DNA from: RQOF01 sp964461135
Lineage (GTDB): Bacteria; Calditrichota; Calditrichia; RBG-13-44-9
Length of the DNA: 16,014 nt
Reading direction: 5' to 3'
Assembly (NCBI GenBank): GCA_964461135.1
Contig: CAYWTB010000100.1
Span: 1-16,014, forward strand
This document shows, in pieces, positions 1-7,712 of the stretch (positions within the stretch are counted from its first letter, which is position 1; the number at the start of each line of letters is the position of its first letter). Both the position numbers and the translations under genes were made by a program. Below the pieces are notes generated by a model. It saw nothing but the letters and a program-made list of their open reading frames with translations, did not search any database and was not told the DNA's origin.

Positions 1-37
1 TAATAAAATTAATTAACATTTTACGGAGTAAAAGTAG

Positions 38-1099
38 GAATCATTTAATTTTATTCATTCTCTGCAACTCCAGTATCCGCTTTTCACCGGCGGTGCGCGG
101 CTGGCTAACTGGAGAATTCAGAAGAATGTCAAGAAATCCCTGCAGGAAAGCCTGCAGAATAAAGAAGATGAAATTGTCCTGCAAGCTCTGCAGTCATATT
201 TCTCTGCGATGCTGACCAGAAATCTGATTAAGGTAAATCAGCGTGCCAGGGCGGCAGCAGAAGCGAATCTGGAACAGGTCCAGAAATTCTATGATTTCGG
301 TGGCGCCTCGGAACTTGATCTGTTGCGTGCCAAATCCCGCTTTTCATCAACCCTGCCACCGTTAACTTCTGCTATTAATTCCCACAAGATTTCCAAAGAA
401 AATCTGAAATTTGTAATGAACCTGACGCCAGATGATTCGCTGATTGTGCTGGATACATTAAGAGAAATGAACTTTCTGGGCTCCCTGCATAATCTGTCCC
501 TCACCGAACTGCAGCAACTGGCTGTCCGGCAGCGACCCGATTTAAAAGCAGCAGAATATCAGAAAAGGGCATCCGGAGATCAGCGGATCGTATCAGCTTC
601 CCGCTTTCTTCCCTCGGTCTCTCTGGTGGGGAATGTGCAGCATCAGGCTCAGGTAGAAAACTGGGATGTGCAGTCAAATGATTTTATTCGTTCCAAAAGT
701 ATTGCCGTAAATATTCAGCTTCCTCTTTTCCAGGGCGGGAAACGTGTTCTTGATTATCAACAGGCCCGTATCAATACCAAAAAGGCGCAATTACAACTTG
801 AATACTTTGAAAAATCGATACTTCTGGAAGTGGAAAAAAGTTATCTGAACTTTCAAGAAACCAACGCCAATCTCAACAGTCTGAGGCAAGGAATGATCGA
901 AGCCGGAGAAGCACTGCGTATGGCTAACCTGACTTACCAGGAAGGCCTGAGTACCCAGGTAGACGTTCTGACTGCTCAGCTGGCCTTTACCAACAGTGAA
1001 GTCCAGTTTCAGCAGGGTATTTATCAGTACAATTTTTCGCAATTACAACTCTTAAAATCTACAGGAAAGCTTAATGACATCTGGAATAACCAGCAATAA
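38..1099 (+). CDS. TolC-family outer-membrane efflux protein, N-terminally truncated
   Basis: Outer-membrane channel component of a tripartite exporter; it would join the adaptor and RND pump encoded directly downstream. The frame is open from 38, after an in-frame TAG at 35-37, and the homologous sequence begins near 59 with SLQLQYPLFTGGARL. That is the strand motif opening the first structural repeat of TolC proteins. The second repeat is marked by IQLPLFQGGKR, and long helical stretches rich in Gln, Leu and Glu follow both motifs, as in the TolC alpha-barrel. The signal peptide and roughly 90-120 residues that precede the first motif in the family are missing. The first ATG in frame (209) lies inside the conserved helix, so it is not the native start. 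Bases 1-55 are AT-rich and do not encode the missing part in any frame, so this is a real truncation or an artefact at a contig end. The stop codon is 19 bases before the adaptor start, consistent with an operon. The family call is secure. Confidence 0.87.
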   Translation, partial: ESFNFIHSLQLQYPLFTGGARLANWRIQKNVKKSLQESLQNKEDEIVLQALQSYFSAMLTRNLIKVNQRARAAAEANLEQVQKFYDFGGASELDLLRAKSRFSSTLPPLTSAINSHKISKENLKFVMNLTPDDSLIVLDTLREMNFLGSLHNLSLTELQQLAVRQRPDLKAAEYQKRASGDQRIVSASRFLPSVSLVGNVQHQAQVENWDVQSNDFIRSKSIAVNIQLPLFQGGKRVLDYQQARINTKKAQLQLEYFEKSILLEVEKSYLNFQETNANLNSLRQGMIEAGEALRMANLTYQEGLSTQVDVLTAQLAFTNSEVQFQQGIYQYNFSQLQLLKSTGKLNDIWNNQQ

Positions 1100-1118
1100 C
1101 CGAAACAAGGAGTACAGA

Positions 1119-2228
1119 ATGATTCGGAAGATCAGTTTTTTAATTTTCACCGCAATTTTCTTAATTGCCGGATGTAATAAAAACAAAGAAATTATCCCGG
1201 AGAAAAGCATTCCGGTCCGGGTATATACGGCAAAACCTGATTCTATCTCCGCTTATCTGGAGATTACCGGAAATCTGCAGGCGGAAAATGATGCACAGGT
1301 TGTGAGCATGATCTCGGAAAAATTAACGAAAATCCTCAAACATGCCGGCAATCAGGTGAAAAAGGACGGGATTATTGCCATCATGGAAAACCGGATCTGG
1401 AAGGAGAGTTTGAATCAGGCTCAAGCATCACTGCAGTCTATTAAGGCCCGGCACGAGCAGGTGAAGCAGGATTACGAACGCTATCAGCGCCTGTTCCAGG
1501 AGAGAGCAGTAAGTCAGCAACAGTGGGAACAGATACAGTCCTCGATGCAGGAAGCTGATGCCAACCTGGCCAGGCTTACAGCAGCCTACGCACAGGCACG
1601 GGAACAGTTTAATGATACCTTTATCCGGGCCCCCTTCGATGGTGTTGTGGGAACAATTTATTTTGACGAGGGACAAATGATTCCGGTGGGGCAGCCGGTT
1701 GCCAAGATAATAAATACCAATCTTATGAAAACCAAACTCTATGTTCCCGATATTTATATCCCAAAAATCAAAACAGGGCAGCTGGTATATGCCACATTTC
1801 CTTCCTTTGAGAATACCAGGTTTGTGGGACAGATAAACCGGATTGATCCTGCTATTGATCCCCTCAGTCGTACTGTAGAGGTTAAGGCGGTTTTTCAGAA
1901 TGATCAGAAGATGCTTAAATCGGGCATGTTCGGGCTATTCAATATCGAAGTTGAGAAAAAAAAGGAAACTATTGTAATCCCGGATAATGCATTACTGAAC
2001 AGAACCGAGGTTCAAATTAACCGTGAAACCGGTTCCTCCTCCACCGTGAAGAATTATTTTATATTTGTGGTGAAAAATGATACCGCCACTATTTCAGCTG
2101 TGAAACCGGGTATACAATCGGGCAGCCGGGTAGAGATCCTGCAGGGACTGAACAGGGGAGACCGGGTGATTGTGGTGGGTCAGAAAATTGTGAAGGAAGG
2201 ACAGAAAGTACGAATTGTCACGGACTGA
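1119..2228 (+). CDS. RND efflux periplasmic adaptor (membrane fusion protein), lipoprotein type
   Basis: Periplasmic adaptor linking the RND pump to the TolC channel (AcrA/HlyD-like). The start is placed at ATG 1119: AAGGAG lies at 1107-1112, six bases upstream, and the protein then opens with a lipoprotein signal, MIRKISFLIFTAIFLIAGC, with Cys19 in an IAGC lipobox. A more upstream ATG at 1074 would add 15 residues, overlap tolC and bury the signal. Domains in order: beta/lipoyl half around residues 30-85, alpha-hairpin coiled coil about 85-165 (Gln/Glu/Ala-rich, including QERAVSQQQWEQ), second lipoyl half with the hallmark FIRAPFDGVVG, beta-barrel domain with IDPLSRTVEVKA, and a C-terminal membrane-proximal domain ending KEGQKVRIVTD. 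The length of 369 residues is normal for the family. Intact. Substrate cannot be told from the sequence. Confidence 0.93.
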   Translation: MIRKISFLIFTAIFLIAGCNKNKEIIPEKSIPVRVYTAKPDSISAYLEITGNLQAENDAQVVSMISEKLTKILKHAGNQVKKDGIIAIMENRIWKESLNQAQASLQSIKARHEQVKQDYERYQRLFQERAVSQQQWEQIQSSMQEADANLARLTAAYAQAREQFNDTFIRAPFDGVVGTIYFDEGQMIPVGQPVAKIINTNLMKTKLYVPDIYIPKIKTGQLVYATFPSFENTRFVGQINRIDPAIDPLSRTVEVKAVFQNDQKMLKSGMFGLFNIEVEKKKETIVIPDNALLNRTEVQINRETGSSSTVKNYFIFVVKNDTATISAVKPGIQSGSRVEILQGLNRGDRVIVVGQKIVKEGQKVRIVTD

Positions 2229-2229
2229 T

Positions 2230-2255
2230 CTGTGATGATGCTCTGACTATCACAG
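2230..2255 (+). other. Intercistronic stem-loop between adaptor and RND genes
   Basis: CTGTGAT at 2230-2236 and ATCACAG at 2249-2255 form a perfect 7-bp stem with a 12-base loop, starting just after the adaptor stop. There is no following T-tract, so it does not look like an intrinsic terminator. It might slow 3' decay or tune pump expression relative to the adaptor, but this is inference; a 7-bp repeat can also arise by chance. Confidence 0.3.
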
Positions 2256-2298
2256 CCCGAAATGAAAGATAAACAGTATTTTATAACAGAGGACATAT

Positions 2299-4047
2299 AT
2301 GAAACTGGTTGAATTTTCCATAAAAAGGCGGGTCACACTTTCCATGATCTATCTGATCATTATTGGATTCGCGGTTTTTTCATTTTCTCAGCTGAAAGTT
2401 GAGCTGTTTCCGGATATCGATTTCCCGGTTATCGGTATCATTGTCCAGTATCCCGGTGTTGGTCCCGTCGATATTGAAAATCTGGTGGCCCGTCCCCTGG
2501 AGGAGGCGGTATCCGCCACCAAAAATGTGAAAAAAGTAAGCTCGCAGACCGCTCAGGGCGTCTGCATCACCACCCTGGAATTTGAGTGGGGAAGCGATAT
2601 TGAACAGGCGGAAATTGACGTTCGCAAGAGAGTGGACCTGGTAAGAGATCTCCTGCCGGAAGATGCCACGGCTCCGCTGACTTTTGCCTTCGATCCCTCC
2701 ATGGCCCCCGTTATGTTCATGCTGCTCAATTCACCCTCCGAGGGACCGGCAGAATTGCGACAACTGGGCGAAGACCGTATTGAACCCCTGCTGGAACGGA
2801 TCGAAGGCATTGCCAGCGCGGAAACTCAGGGCGGGCTGAAGAGGCAGGTCAATATCGAGCTGAATCCGGTATTGCTGGCTTCTCACAATCTCTCCCCCAC
2901 CGATGTGGTCAACACTATACGACTTCAGGGAGGTCTGTACCCGGCGGGAAAGATTGAGACTCCCACCACCAATTTCAGCTTACGCATCGTCAGCGAGTAC
3001 AATAACATCAATAAAATCCGGGATGCGGTAATAAAATATGAAAAAAACAAACCGGTTACGATTAAAGATGTGGCCGAAGTGGAGGATGGCTATCAGGAGG
3101 TCGCCGGGGATGTGCGGGCCAACTACCAACAGAGTGTCTACCTGCGGTTGTTCAAGCAATCCGATGCCAATACCGTTCAGGCCTGCCGCAATGTAGTGGA
3201 AGCACTGCCCGACATTCAGAAAGTGCTGCCGGAAGATGTGGAGTTAAAAATTGTATATGACCAGTCTCAGTTTATCATGCGTTCCATCAGCAATCTGGGC
3301 AATACAGCCATTCTGGCTTTTGTACTGGCATTCCTGGTTATTTATTTCTTTTTACGAAACATCCGGGGCAGCATCATTATGGGCCTGGCCATTCCCATCT
3401 CAGTGATTTCCACCTTTGCGGTAATGATGCTGGCAAATCTGACCCTGAACATTGTATCCATGGCCGGCCTGGCCCTGGCAATAGGCATGCTGGTGGATAA
3501 TTCTATTGTGGTGCTGGAAAATATCTATCGCTTCCGGGAGTCAGGTTCTCCTCTGGTGGATGCCGCCAATACCGGCGCATCCGAAGTGGGAATGGCTATC
3601 ACCGCCTCCACACTGACCACAATAGGGGTATTTTTTCCGGTTCTTTTCGTGCCGGGAATCGCCGGGGAACTGTTCAATGATATGGTGATTACCATTACTT
3701 TCAGTCTATTTGCCTCACTGGTAATCGCCCTTACACTGGTTCCCATGCTGGCATCACGTATTCTGAAAACCGAAAAAGAGATGAAAAAGGTGTGGCTGGC
3801 AGGTTTTAAGAAAAGCGTCGGACGTTTCCTGGACAACCTGACTGAGCGGTATACAAAAGTTCTGCACTGGTCTCTGCATCATAAACTTATCGTTTTAAGT
3901 AGCACCGCACTCCTGCTTTTACTTTCACTCTCACTTAATTTTTTCATTGGCGGTGAGTTTCTGCCAAAATCGGATGAAGGTTTCATTGCCATCAGTATTT
4001 CCCGGCGAAGGGAACACCACTGGATGAAACCCGGCTTACTGTTCTGA
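2299..4047 (+). CDS. RND transporter, N-terminal half (TM1 to TM7)
   Basis: This first open frame of the broken RND gene carries TM1 (about residues 12-32), the first porter/docking periplasmic loop with PDIDFPVIGIIVQYPG and LVARPLEEAV, then TM2-TM6 and TM7. The TM4 signature GMLVDNSIVVLENIYRF has Asp400 at the position of AcrB Asp407, while the position of Asp408 is Asn401. Residues 1-567 are homologous; the last 14, from about 4003 onward, are out-of-frame translation. On its own this half could not transport. Confidence 0.85.
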   Translation: MKLVEFSIKRRVTLSMIYLIIIGFAVFSFSQLKVELFPDIDFPVIGIIVQYPGVGPVDIENLVARPLEEAVSATKNVKKVSSQTAQGVCITTLEFEWGSDIEQAEIDVRKRVDLVRDLLPEDATAPLTFAFDPSMAPVMFMLLNSPSEGPAELRQLGEDRIEPLLERIEGIASAETQGGLKRQVNIELNPVLLASHNLSPTDVVNTIRLQGGLYPAGKIETPTTNFSLRIVSEYNNINKIRDAVIKYEKNKPVTIKDVAEVEDGYQEVAGDVRANYQQSVYLRLFKQSDANTVQACRNVVEALPDIQKVLPEDVELKIVYDQSQFIMRSISNLGNTAILAFVLAFLVIYFFLRNIRGSIIMGLAIPISVISTFAVMMLANLTLNIVSMAGLALAIGMLVDNSIVVLENIYRFRESGSPLVDAANTGASEVGMAITASTLTTIGVFFPVLFVPGIAGELFNDMVITITFSLFASLVIALTLVPMLASRILKTEKEMKKVWLAGFKKSVGRFLDNLTERYTKVLHWSLHHKLIVLSSTALLLLLSLSLNFFIGGEFLPKSDEGFIAISISRRREHHWMKPGLLF

Positions 4048-4073
4048 AACTGGAGGATCTCGTTAAAGAGAAA

Positions 4074-5387
4074 GTGCCGGAAACCCAGGATGTTTTCGTC
4101 ATATTTGGTTCAAGTGAAGGAATTTTTGCATTATTTGGAGGCTCAGGAAGTGAAGCAATCAATTTCCGCATCCGGCTATCACCCATGGAAAAACGAACCC
4201 GGAGCCAGTTCCAGATAGAGGATGTACTGCGGAAAGAACTGGATAAAATCCCAGGCATCACTTACCAGTTTGTTCAACCTGGAATGTTTTCAAACCAACG
4301 GGCCATTGAAGTAAAAATTTTCAGCTATGACCTGGACCGCTCCATGGAAATCGCTGAAAACCTGAAAAACGGAATGAGTAATATTACGGGATTGGTTGAT
4401 ATTGATGTTAATGTAAAAGATGAGGGAGAGGAACTTCGAATCATTCCGGACCGCAAGCGTATGAACGATCTGAAACTTAGCACCATTCAGGTGGCCGATA
4501 TTATCTCCACCTCCATTCAGGGCAAAGTTGCGGCCCGTTACCGGGAAACCGGCGATGAATATGATGTCCTGGTACAACTGGCCAAGCCGTTCAGAGACCA
4601 GAAGGAAGCGCTGGAAAACCTTATGATACCCACCTACAGTGGTAAAATGATTCCCTTGCAGCAGATTGCTACCATCGAAGGGACCAGTGCGCCGTCACGT
4701 ATTTTCCGCGAAAGCCAGGAACGATTTGTATCGGTCTCCTGCGATCTCTCCGGAACCGACCTGTCCACAGCTGTTGGCAAAATAGACAAACTGATTAAGG
4801 AAACATCCATACCTTCTGATTTCCAGGTAGTTATCGGAGGTTCCGCTGAAGATCAGCGGGAATCATTCTTCTACCTTGGCATTGCATTCTTTGCCGCCAT
4901 TCTATTGGTATACATGATAATGGCTTCAGAATTTGAATCGCTGGTGGATCCCTTTATAATCATGTTTACCGTGCCATTATCAGTAATCGGAGTGTTTTTC
5001 GCCTTGTTCATTACAGGCAGCACCCTCAGTGTAATGGCTCTGGTGGGTATGGTGATGCTGGCCGGGATTGTGGTGAACAATGGTATAGTTCTGGTGGATT
5101 ATATCAACCGGCTTCACAGGGAAGGATATGAATTATACCAGGCAGCTGAAACCGGTGGACGCATTCGTTTACGTCCGGTTCTGATGACTGCCCTCACCAC
5201 TATTCTGGGCATGGTTCCGCTGGCTTTTAAGCTGGGATCCGGTTCCGAAAACTGGGCACCTCTGGCCCGGGCGGTAATTGGTGGAATGACCACCAGCACT
5301 GTTCTCACACTTATTATTATTCCGGTAGTGTATGTTATCTTTGAACGAATAGGAGAACGAGTTAAAGTTTTCTTGTCCCGTTTCTGA
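4074..5387 (+). CDS. RND transporter, C-terminal half (second porter loop, TM8 to TM12)
   Basis: This second open frame of the broken RND gene holds the second periplasmic domain and the last transmembrane block. Homology extends upstream of the GTG at 4074 to about 4002, so that GTG is only a formal start inside the protein; there is no ribosome-binding site suited to it. The C-terminal block contains GIVVNNGIVLVDYINRL, where the AcrB Lys940 position is Asn (5076-5078), and RIRLRPVLMTALTTILG, which retains the Arg corresponding to AcrB Arg971. Confidence 0.85.
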   Translation: MPETQDVFVIFGSSEGIFALFGGSGSEAINFRIRLSPMEKRTRSQFQIEDVLRKELDKIPGITYQFVQPGMFSNQRAIEVKIFSYDLDRSMEIAENLKNGMSNITGLVDIDVNVKDEGEELRIIPDRKRMNDLKLSTIQVADIISTSIQGKVAARYRETGDEYDVLVQLAKPFRDQKEALENLMIPTYSGKMIPLQQIATIEGTSAPSRIFRESQERFVSVSCDLSGTDLSTAVGKIDKLIKETSIPSDFQVVIGGSAEDQRESFFYLGIAFFAAILLVYMIMASEFESLVDPFIIMFTVPLSVIGVFFALFITGSTLSVMALVGMVMLAGIVVNNGIVLVDYINRLHREGYELYQAAETGGRIRLRPVLMTALTTILGMVPLAFKLGSGSENWAPLARAVIGGMTTSTVLTLIIIPVVYVIFERIGERVKVFLSRF

Positions 5388-5393
5388 AAGCCC

Positions 5394-5423
5394 AACCGCC
5401 CGGATACCCGGGCGGTTTTTTTT
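5394..5423 (+). terminator. Intrinsic terminator of the efflux operon
   Basis: ACCGCCCGG (5395-5403), loop ATAC, CCGGGCGGT (5408-5416): a perfect 9-bp GC-rich stem followed directly by a run of eight T (5416-5423). It begins seven bases after the RND stop codon and separates the operon from the convergent repeat-protein gene. No matching T-tract exists on the minus side, so it is probably one-directional. Confidence 0.93.
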
Positions 5424-5479
5424 ATTTCGGATTAAAGAGGCGGAGGATTAACCTGCAAAAAACAACCGTTATTTTTCGA

Positions 5480-6553
5480 TCAGAAATGAAAATTTAAAAG
5501 AGGTAATATTCTTAGAAATTTCGGATTATCTCGTACAATATTAATCAGGCCGATTTGAATGCCATACAGGGACCCGGCATAATTAACGACGCCTAAGGAG
5601 AGTCCGTTTTGCCGTCCTTTTATCTGATTGAAGGCTGCGCAGGTAAGCCCCCTGCTGGAACCGTCCTCCCCTACCCTCACCCATGCACCGGCAACTGTTA
5701 TCCCCTGCAACTGATCCCCGCCGGCGGCAATTGCAGAGATCGCAATTCCTTTCACTACGGGCGCTCCAATCCCTATTCCACCAATGGCAATTCCATGCAA
5801 CTCTTTCCCACAACCGGCACCAATTCCTCCAATGGTAATGCCCCTGATATTTTCTCCCGCTCCTGCACCCAGGCCGCCGATAGTTATACCGGTTATATTG
5901 CCGCTGGCTCCTGCTCCCAGCCCGCCAATTGTGACCCCGGTAATATTACCACTTCCTCCTGCTCCCAGACCTCCCAGCGTAATTCCGGTAATATCACTTC
6001 CGGCACCAACTCCCAGCAGGCCCAATGCAATTCCTTTTATTTCACCCCCGCTACCTGTACCCAATCCACCAATGAAAATTCCTTTCAACATTTCATTTGC
6101 TCCAACTCCTAATCCACCAATTCCTACTCCGCAAATTTTTCCGCCAGAACCGATTCCCAGAATACCAAAAGAAATACCCCGGAGCTCACTTTCCGCAGCC
6201 ACACCTACAATCCCTAACTGAATTCCCCGCATATGGCCGGCTTCGGGCAGGGTGCCTAGGGATAGTCCATGGACTATTGCTCTCTTATTCTGACCGGTGC
6301 GCCATAACGTCAGATTTGTTCCGTTAATACGTTCAACGTTTCTGTCCCAAAAATTTAACCGGAGGCCATTAAAGACTTTGGAATTACCAATGCTGATACC
6401 GGAAGTTTTGGACGGGAAATTTAATGATCCGGCATAAACCGGTATGTCACCCGCGGTGAAAAACATTGTCAGAAAAACTGCAAGAATAAAAACATTAAAT
6501 CCGCGGGATAAATAAGTATGTCGTGGGATTCTGCTAGATGACGAGGAATTCAT
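5480..6553 (-). CDS. Exported glycine-rich 16-residue-repeat protein (LA_2272-type surface repeat protein)
   Basis: Function unknown. The 357-residue protein starts with a charged N-terminus and a hydrophobic segment (about residues 18-34) ending near VYAG-SL, a plausible Sec signal peptide. Residues 110-269 are ten consecutive 16-residue units with the pattern G-I-x-[IL]-G-G-[IL]-G-x-G and a variable second half; examples are GITLGGLGAGGSGNIT and GITIGGLGAGAGENIR. Shorter 14-18 residue versions continue to the C-terminus, which ends LLNFHF. A terminal Phe and alternating strands suggest an outer-membrane or surface beta structure. From memory, the C-terminal part (GVVNYAGSLYGIQIGLINI) resembles LA_2272-family surface repeat proteins; this is recollection, not a search result. 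The start is ATG 6551-6553 with AGAGG about eight bases upstream. It lies downstream of ppc on the same strand, separated by 172 bases, so it is probably transcribed on its own. Intact. Confidence 0.72.
   Translation of the reverse strand: MNSSSSSRIPRHTYLSRGFNVFILAVFLTMFFTAGDIPVYAGSLNFPSKTSGISIGNSKVFNGLRLNFWDRNVERINGTNLTLWRTGQNKRAIVHGLSLGTLPEAGHMRGIQLGIVGVAAESELRGISFGILGIGSGGKICGVGIGGLGVGANEMLKGIFIGGLGTGSGGEIKGIALGLLGVGAGSDITGITLGGLGAGGSGNITGVTIGGLGAGASGNITGITIGGLGAGAGENIRGITIGGIGAGCGKELHGIAIGGIGIGAPVVKGIAISAIAAGGDQLQGITVAGAWVRVGEDGSSRGLTCAAFNQIKGRQNGLSLGVVNYAGSLYGIQIGLINIVRDNPKFLRILPLLNFHF
5747..6226 (-). repeat. Ten diverged 48-bp tandem coding repeats
   Basis: The ten 16-residue units of the exported repeat protein correspond to in-register 48-bp units. 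Units 6 to 8 are the most alike (IGGLGAG followed by xxGNIT); outer units differ more, especially in the last six residues. All units keep frame and Gly spacing, which points to selection on the protein, not recent expansion. The antisense strand is Pro-rich for this reason. Confidence 0.8.
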
Positions 6554-6725
6554 AAGATTAACCTCTTCTTTAAAATTTTAAAGACATACGGAAAAAAATT
6601 ATTTTGTTTGCGAAAGATATTTTTAAGCAAGATTATTTTCATGATAATTCAGATTCTTAGCACCCTCAAGATTTTGATAAGACAATCGACATCCGCATAA
6701 TCTTAACATATATTCGCTGTTTCTA

Positions 6726-7712
6726 TCAGCCGGTACTCTGCATTGCAGCTGCAATTCCATTAATGCTCAGAAAAATGGCATGACGCAGCTGCTCTGTCTT
6801 CTTTTTATCTGATTCACGCCATTCCCTGAGCAGTTCTACCTGAATCAAATTAAGCACATCCGTGTATGGATTTCTTAAGAAAATGGATTTCTGGATAACC
6901 GGCCGGTTATCCAGAAGTTCTTTCTGATTTGTAATAGATAAAATGGCCTCTCTGGCATGGTCAATTTCTTCCATGATAAGGGGAGAGAGGTTAATCCGGC
7001 TTAACTGATGATAGAATTCGGATATAACGGGCCTGGCCCTGGCCATTTCCTGCTGCGCATTATCAATAATTGTCTTGAAAAACGGCCAGTTCATATATAA
7101 ATCTCGTAATTCCCGTAGATTTCCCCGGATTACCTCCTGCAGTCCGGTACCCACCCCATACCACCCCGTTATGTTATACCGGATCTGGGTCCAGGCAAAA
7201 ACCCAGGGAATTGCCCTCAGATTTTTAAAATCCACTTTGTCACCATTGGCCCGGGAGACCGGACGTGAGGCGATGGGAATCCGGCTGATATGCTCAATGG
7301 GCGTAATCTCGGTGTACCATTTCCAGAAACTGTCCTGTTCAATAAGAGCCTGATACCTTTTCATGGAAGATTCGGAAATTTTGTCCATGACTTTTTTCGA
7401 CGCGGAATAATTACCCGCTGTCCGCTTTGAGAGGGAAGAACCAGCCTTCATCATGGCATTAACAATTTGTTCCAGATGGCGGTGGGCAATATCAGGCATG
7501 GCATAGCGAAATGAAATAACTTCACCCTGCTCGGTAAAGCGGATCTTTCCATTCTGGCTTTCCTCCGGCATGGCCAGGATAGCCTGATTGGCCCGGCCGC
7601 CTCCCCGTCCGATGGTCCCGCCTCTGCCATGGAACAGCCGGAAATCGATTCCATATTTTCTGCAGGTACCGGCCAGCTTGCTTTGAGCTTTATGTAGCGC
7701 CCAGTTAGCCAT
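6726..7712 (-). CDS. ppc: PEP carboxylase, C-terminal fragment
   Basis: This frame picks up the enzyme at YWMANWALHKAQ (about 7718) and runs to the natural stop. It has FHGRGGTIGRGG (catalytic His and Arg loop), FTEQGEVISFRY, IPIASRPVSR, LRAIPWVFAWTQ, GVGTGL and the C-terminal QSTG. The Met at 7712 is internal to the family sequence and has no ribosome-binding site. The enzyme active site is divided between this piece and the central one, so neither would work alone. Confidence 0.85.
   Translation of the reverse strand: MANWALHKAQSKLAGTCRKYGIDFRLFHGRGGTIGRGGGRANQAILAMPEESQNGKIRFTEQGEVISFRYAMPDIAHRHLEQIVNAMMKAGSSLSKRTAGNYSASKKVMDKISESSMKRYQALIEQDSFWKWYTEITPIEHISRIPIASRPVSRANGDKVDFKNLRAIPWVFAWTQIRYNITGWYGVGTGLQEVIRGNLRELRDLYMNWPFFKTIIDNAQQEMARARPVISEFYHQLSRINLSPLIMEEIDHAREAILSITNQKELLDNRPVIQKSIFLRNPYTDVLNLIQVELLREWRESDKKKTEQLRHAIFLSINGIAAAMQSTG

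Larger units (their letters stand above)
2299..5387 (+). pseudogene. RND-family (HAE1-like) efflux transporter, single gene broken by a -1 frameshift
   Basis: Inner-membrane proton-driven exporter of the AcrB/MdtC type. Two adjacent open frames are the halves of one protein. The first ends in a non-homologous tail at 4047. The second frame resumes the homology from 4002, reading PAKGTPLDETRLTVLKLEDL directly after FIAIS in the first frame. Restoring one C in the CCC run at 4001-4003 gives a continuous protein of about 1029 residues, the expected RND length. The break lies just after TM7, at the start of the second periplasmic loop. SD AGAGGA precedes ATG 2299 by about seven bases. Motifs include LVARPLEEAV near the N-terminus, VDNSIVVLENI in TM4 and RLRPVLMTAL near TM11. 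It is the last gene of the operon and is followed by a strong terminator. Unless the shift is a sequencing error, the pump is inactive. Confidence 0.88.

Noticed and set aside
1074..1118. Upstream ATG as the start of the adaptor
   Set aside because: It overlaps tolC, lacks a ribosome-binding site and would bury the lipoprotein signal; ATG 1119 has AAGGAG at the right distance.
3996..4010. Programmed -1 ribosomal frameshift in the RND gene
   Set aside because: The site reads ATT TCC CGG in the zero frame and does not fit an X-XXY-YYZ slippery heptamer. No RND pump is known to me to need frameshifting, so an indel or sequencing error is simpler.
5609..6221. Long plus-strand open frames, one Pro-rich and one Ser/Thr/Asn-rich, opposite the repeat protein
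   Set aside because: They are mirror images of the 48-bp Gly-repeat codons. The minus frame has a signal peptide, SD and regular Gly spacing, while the plus frames have none of these.
5747..6226. Regular 48-bp repetition resembling a CRISPR array
   Set aside because: Units are diverged, contiguous without unique spacers, and stay in one coding frame; no cas genes are near.
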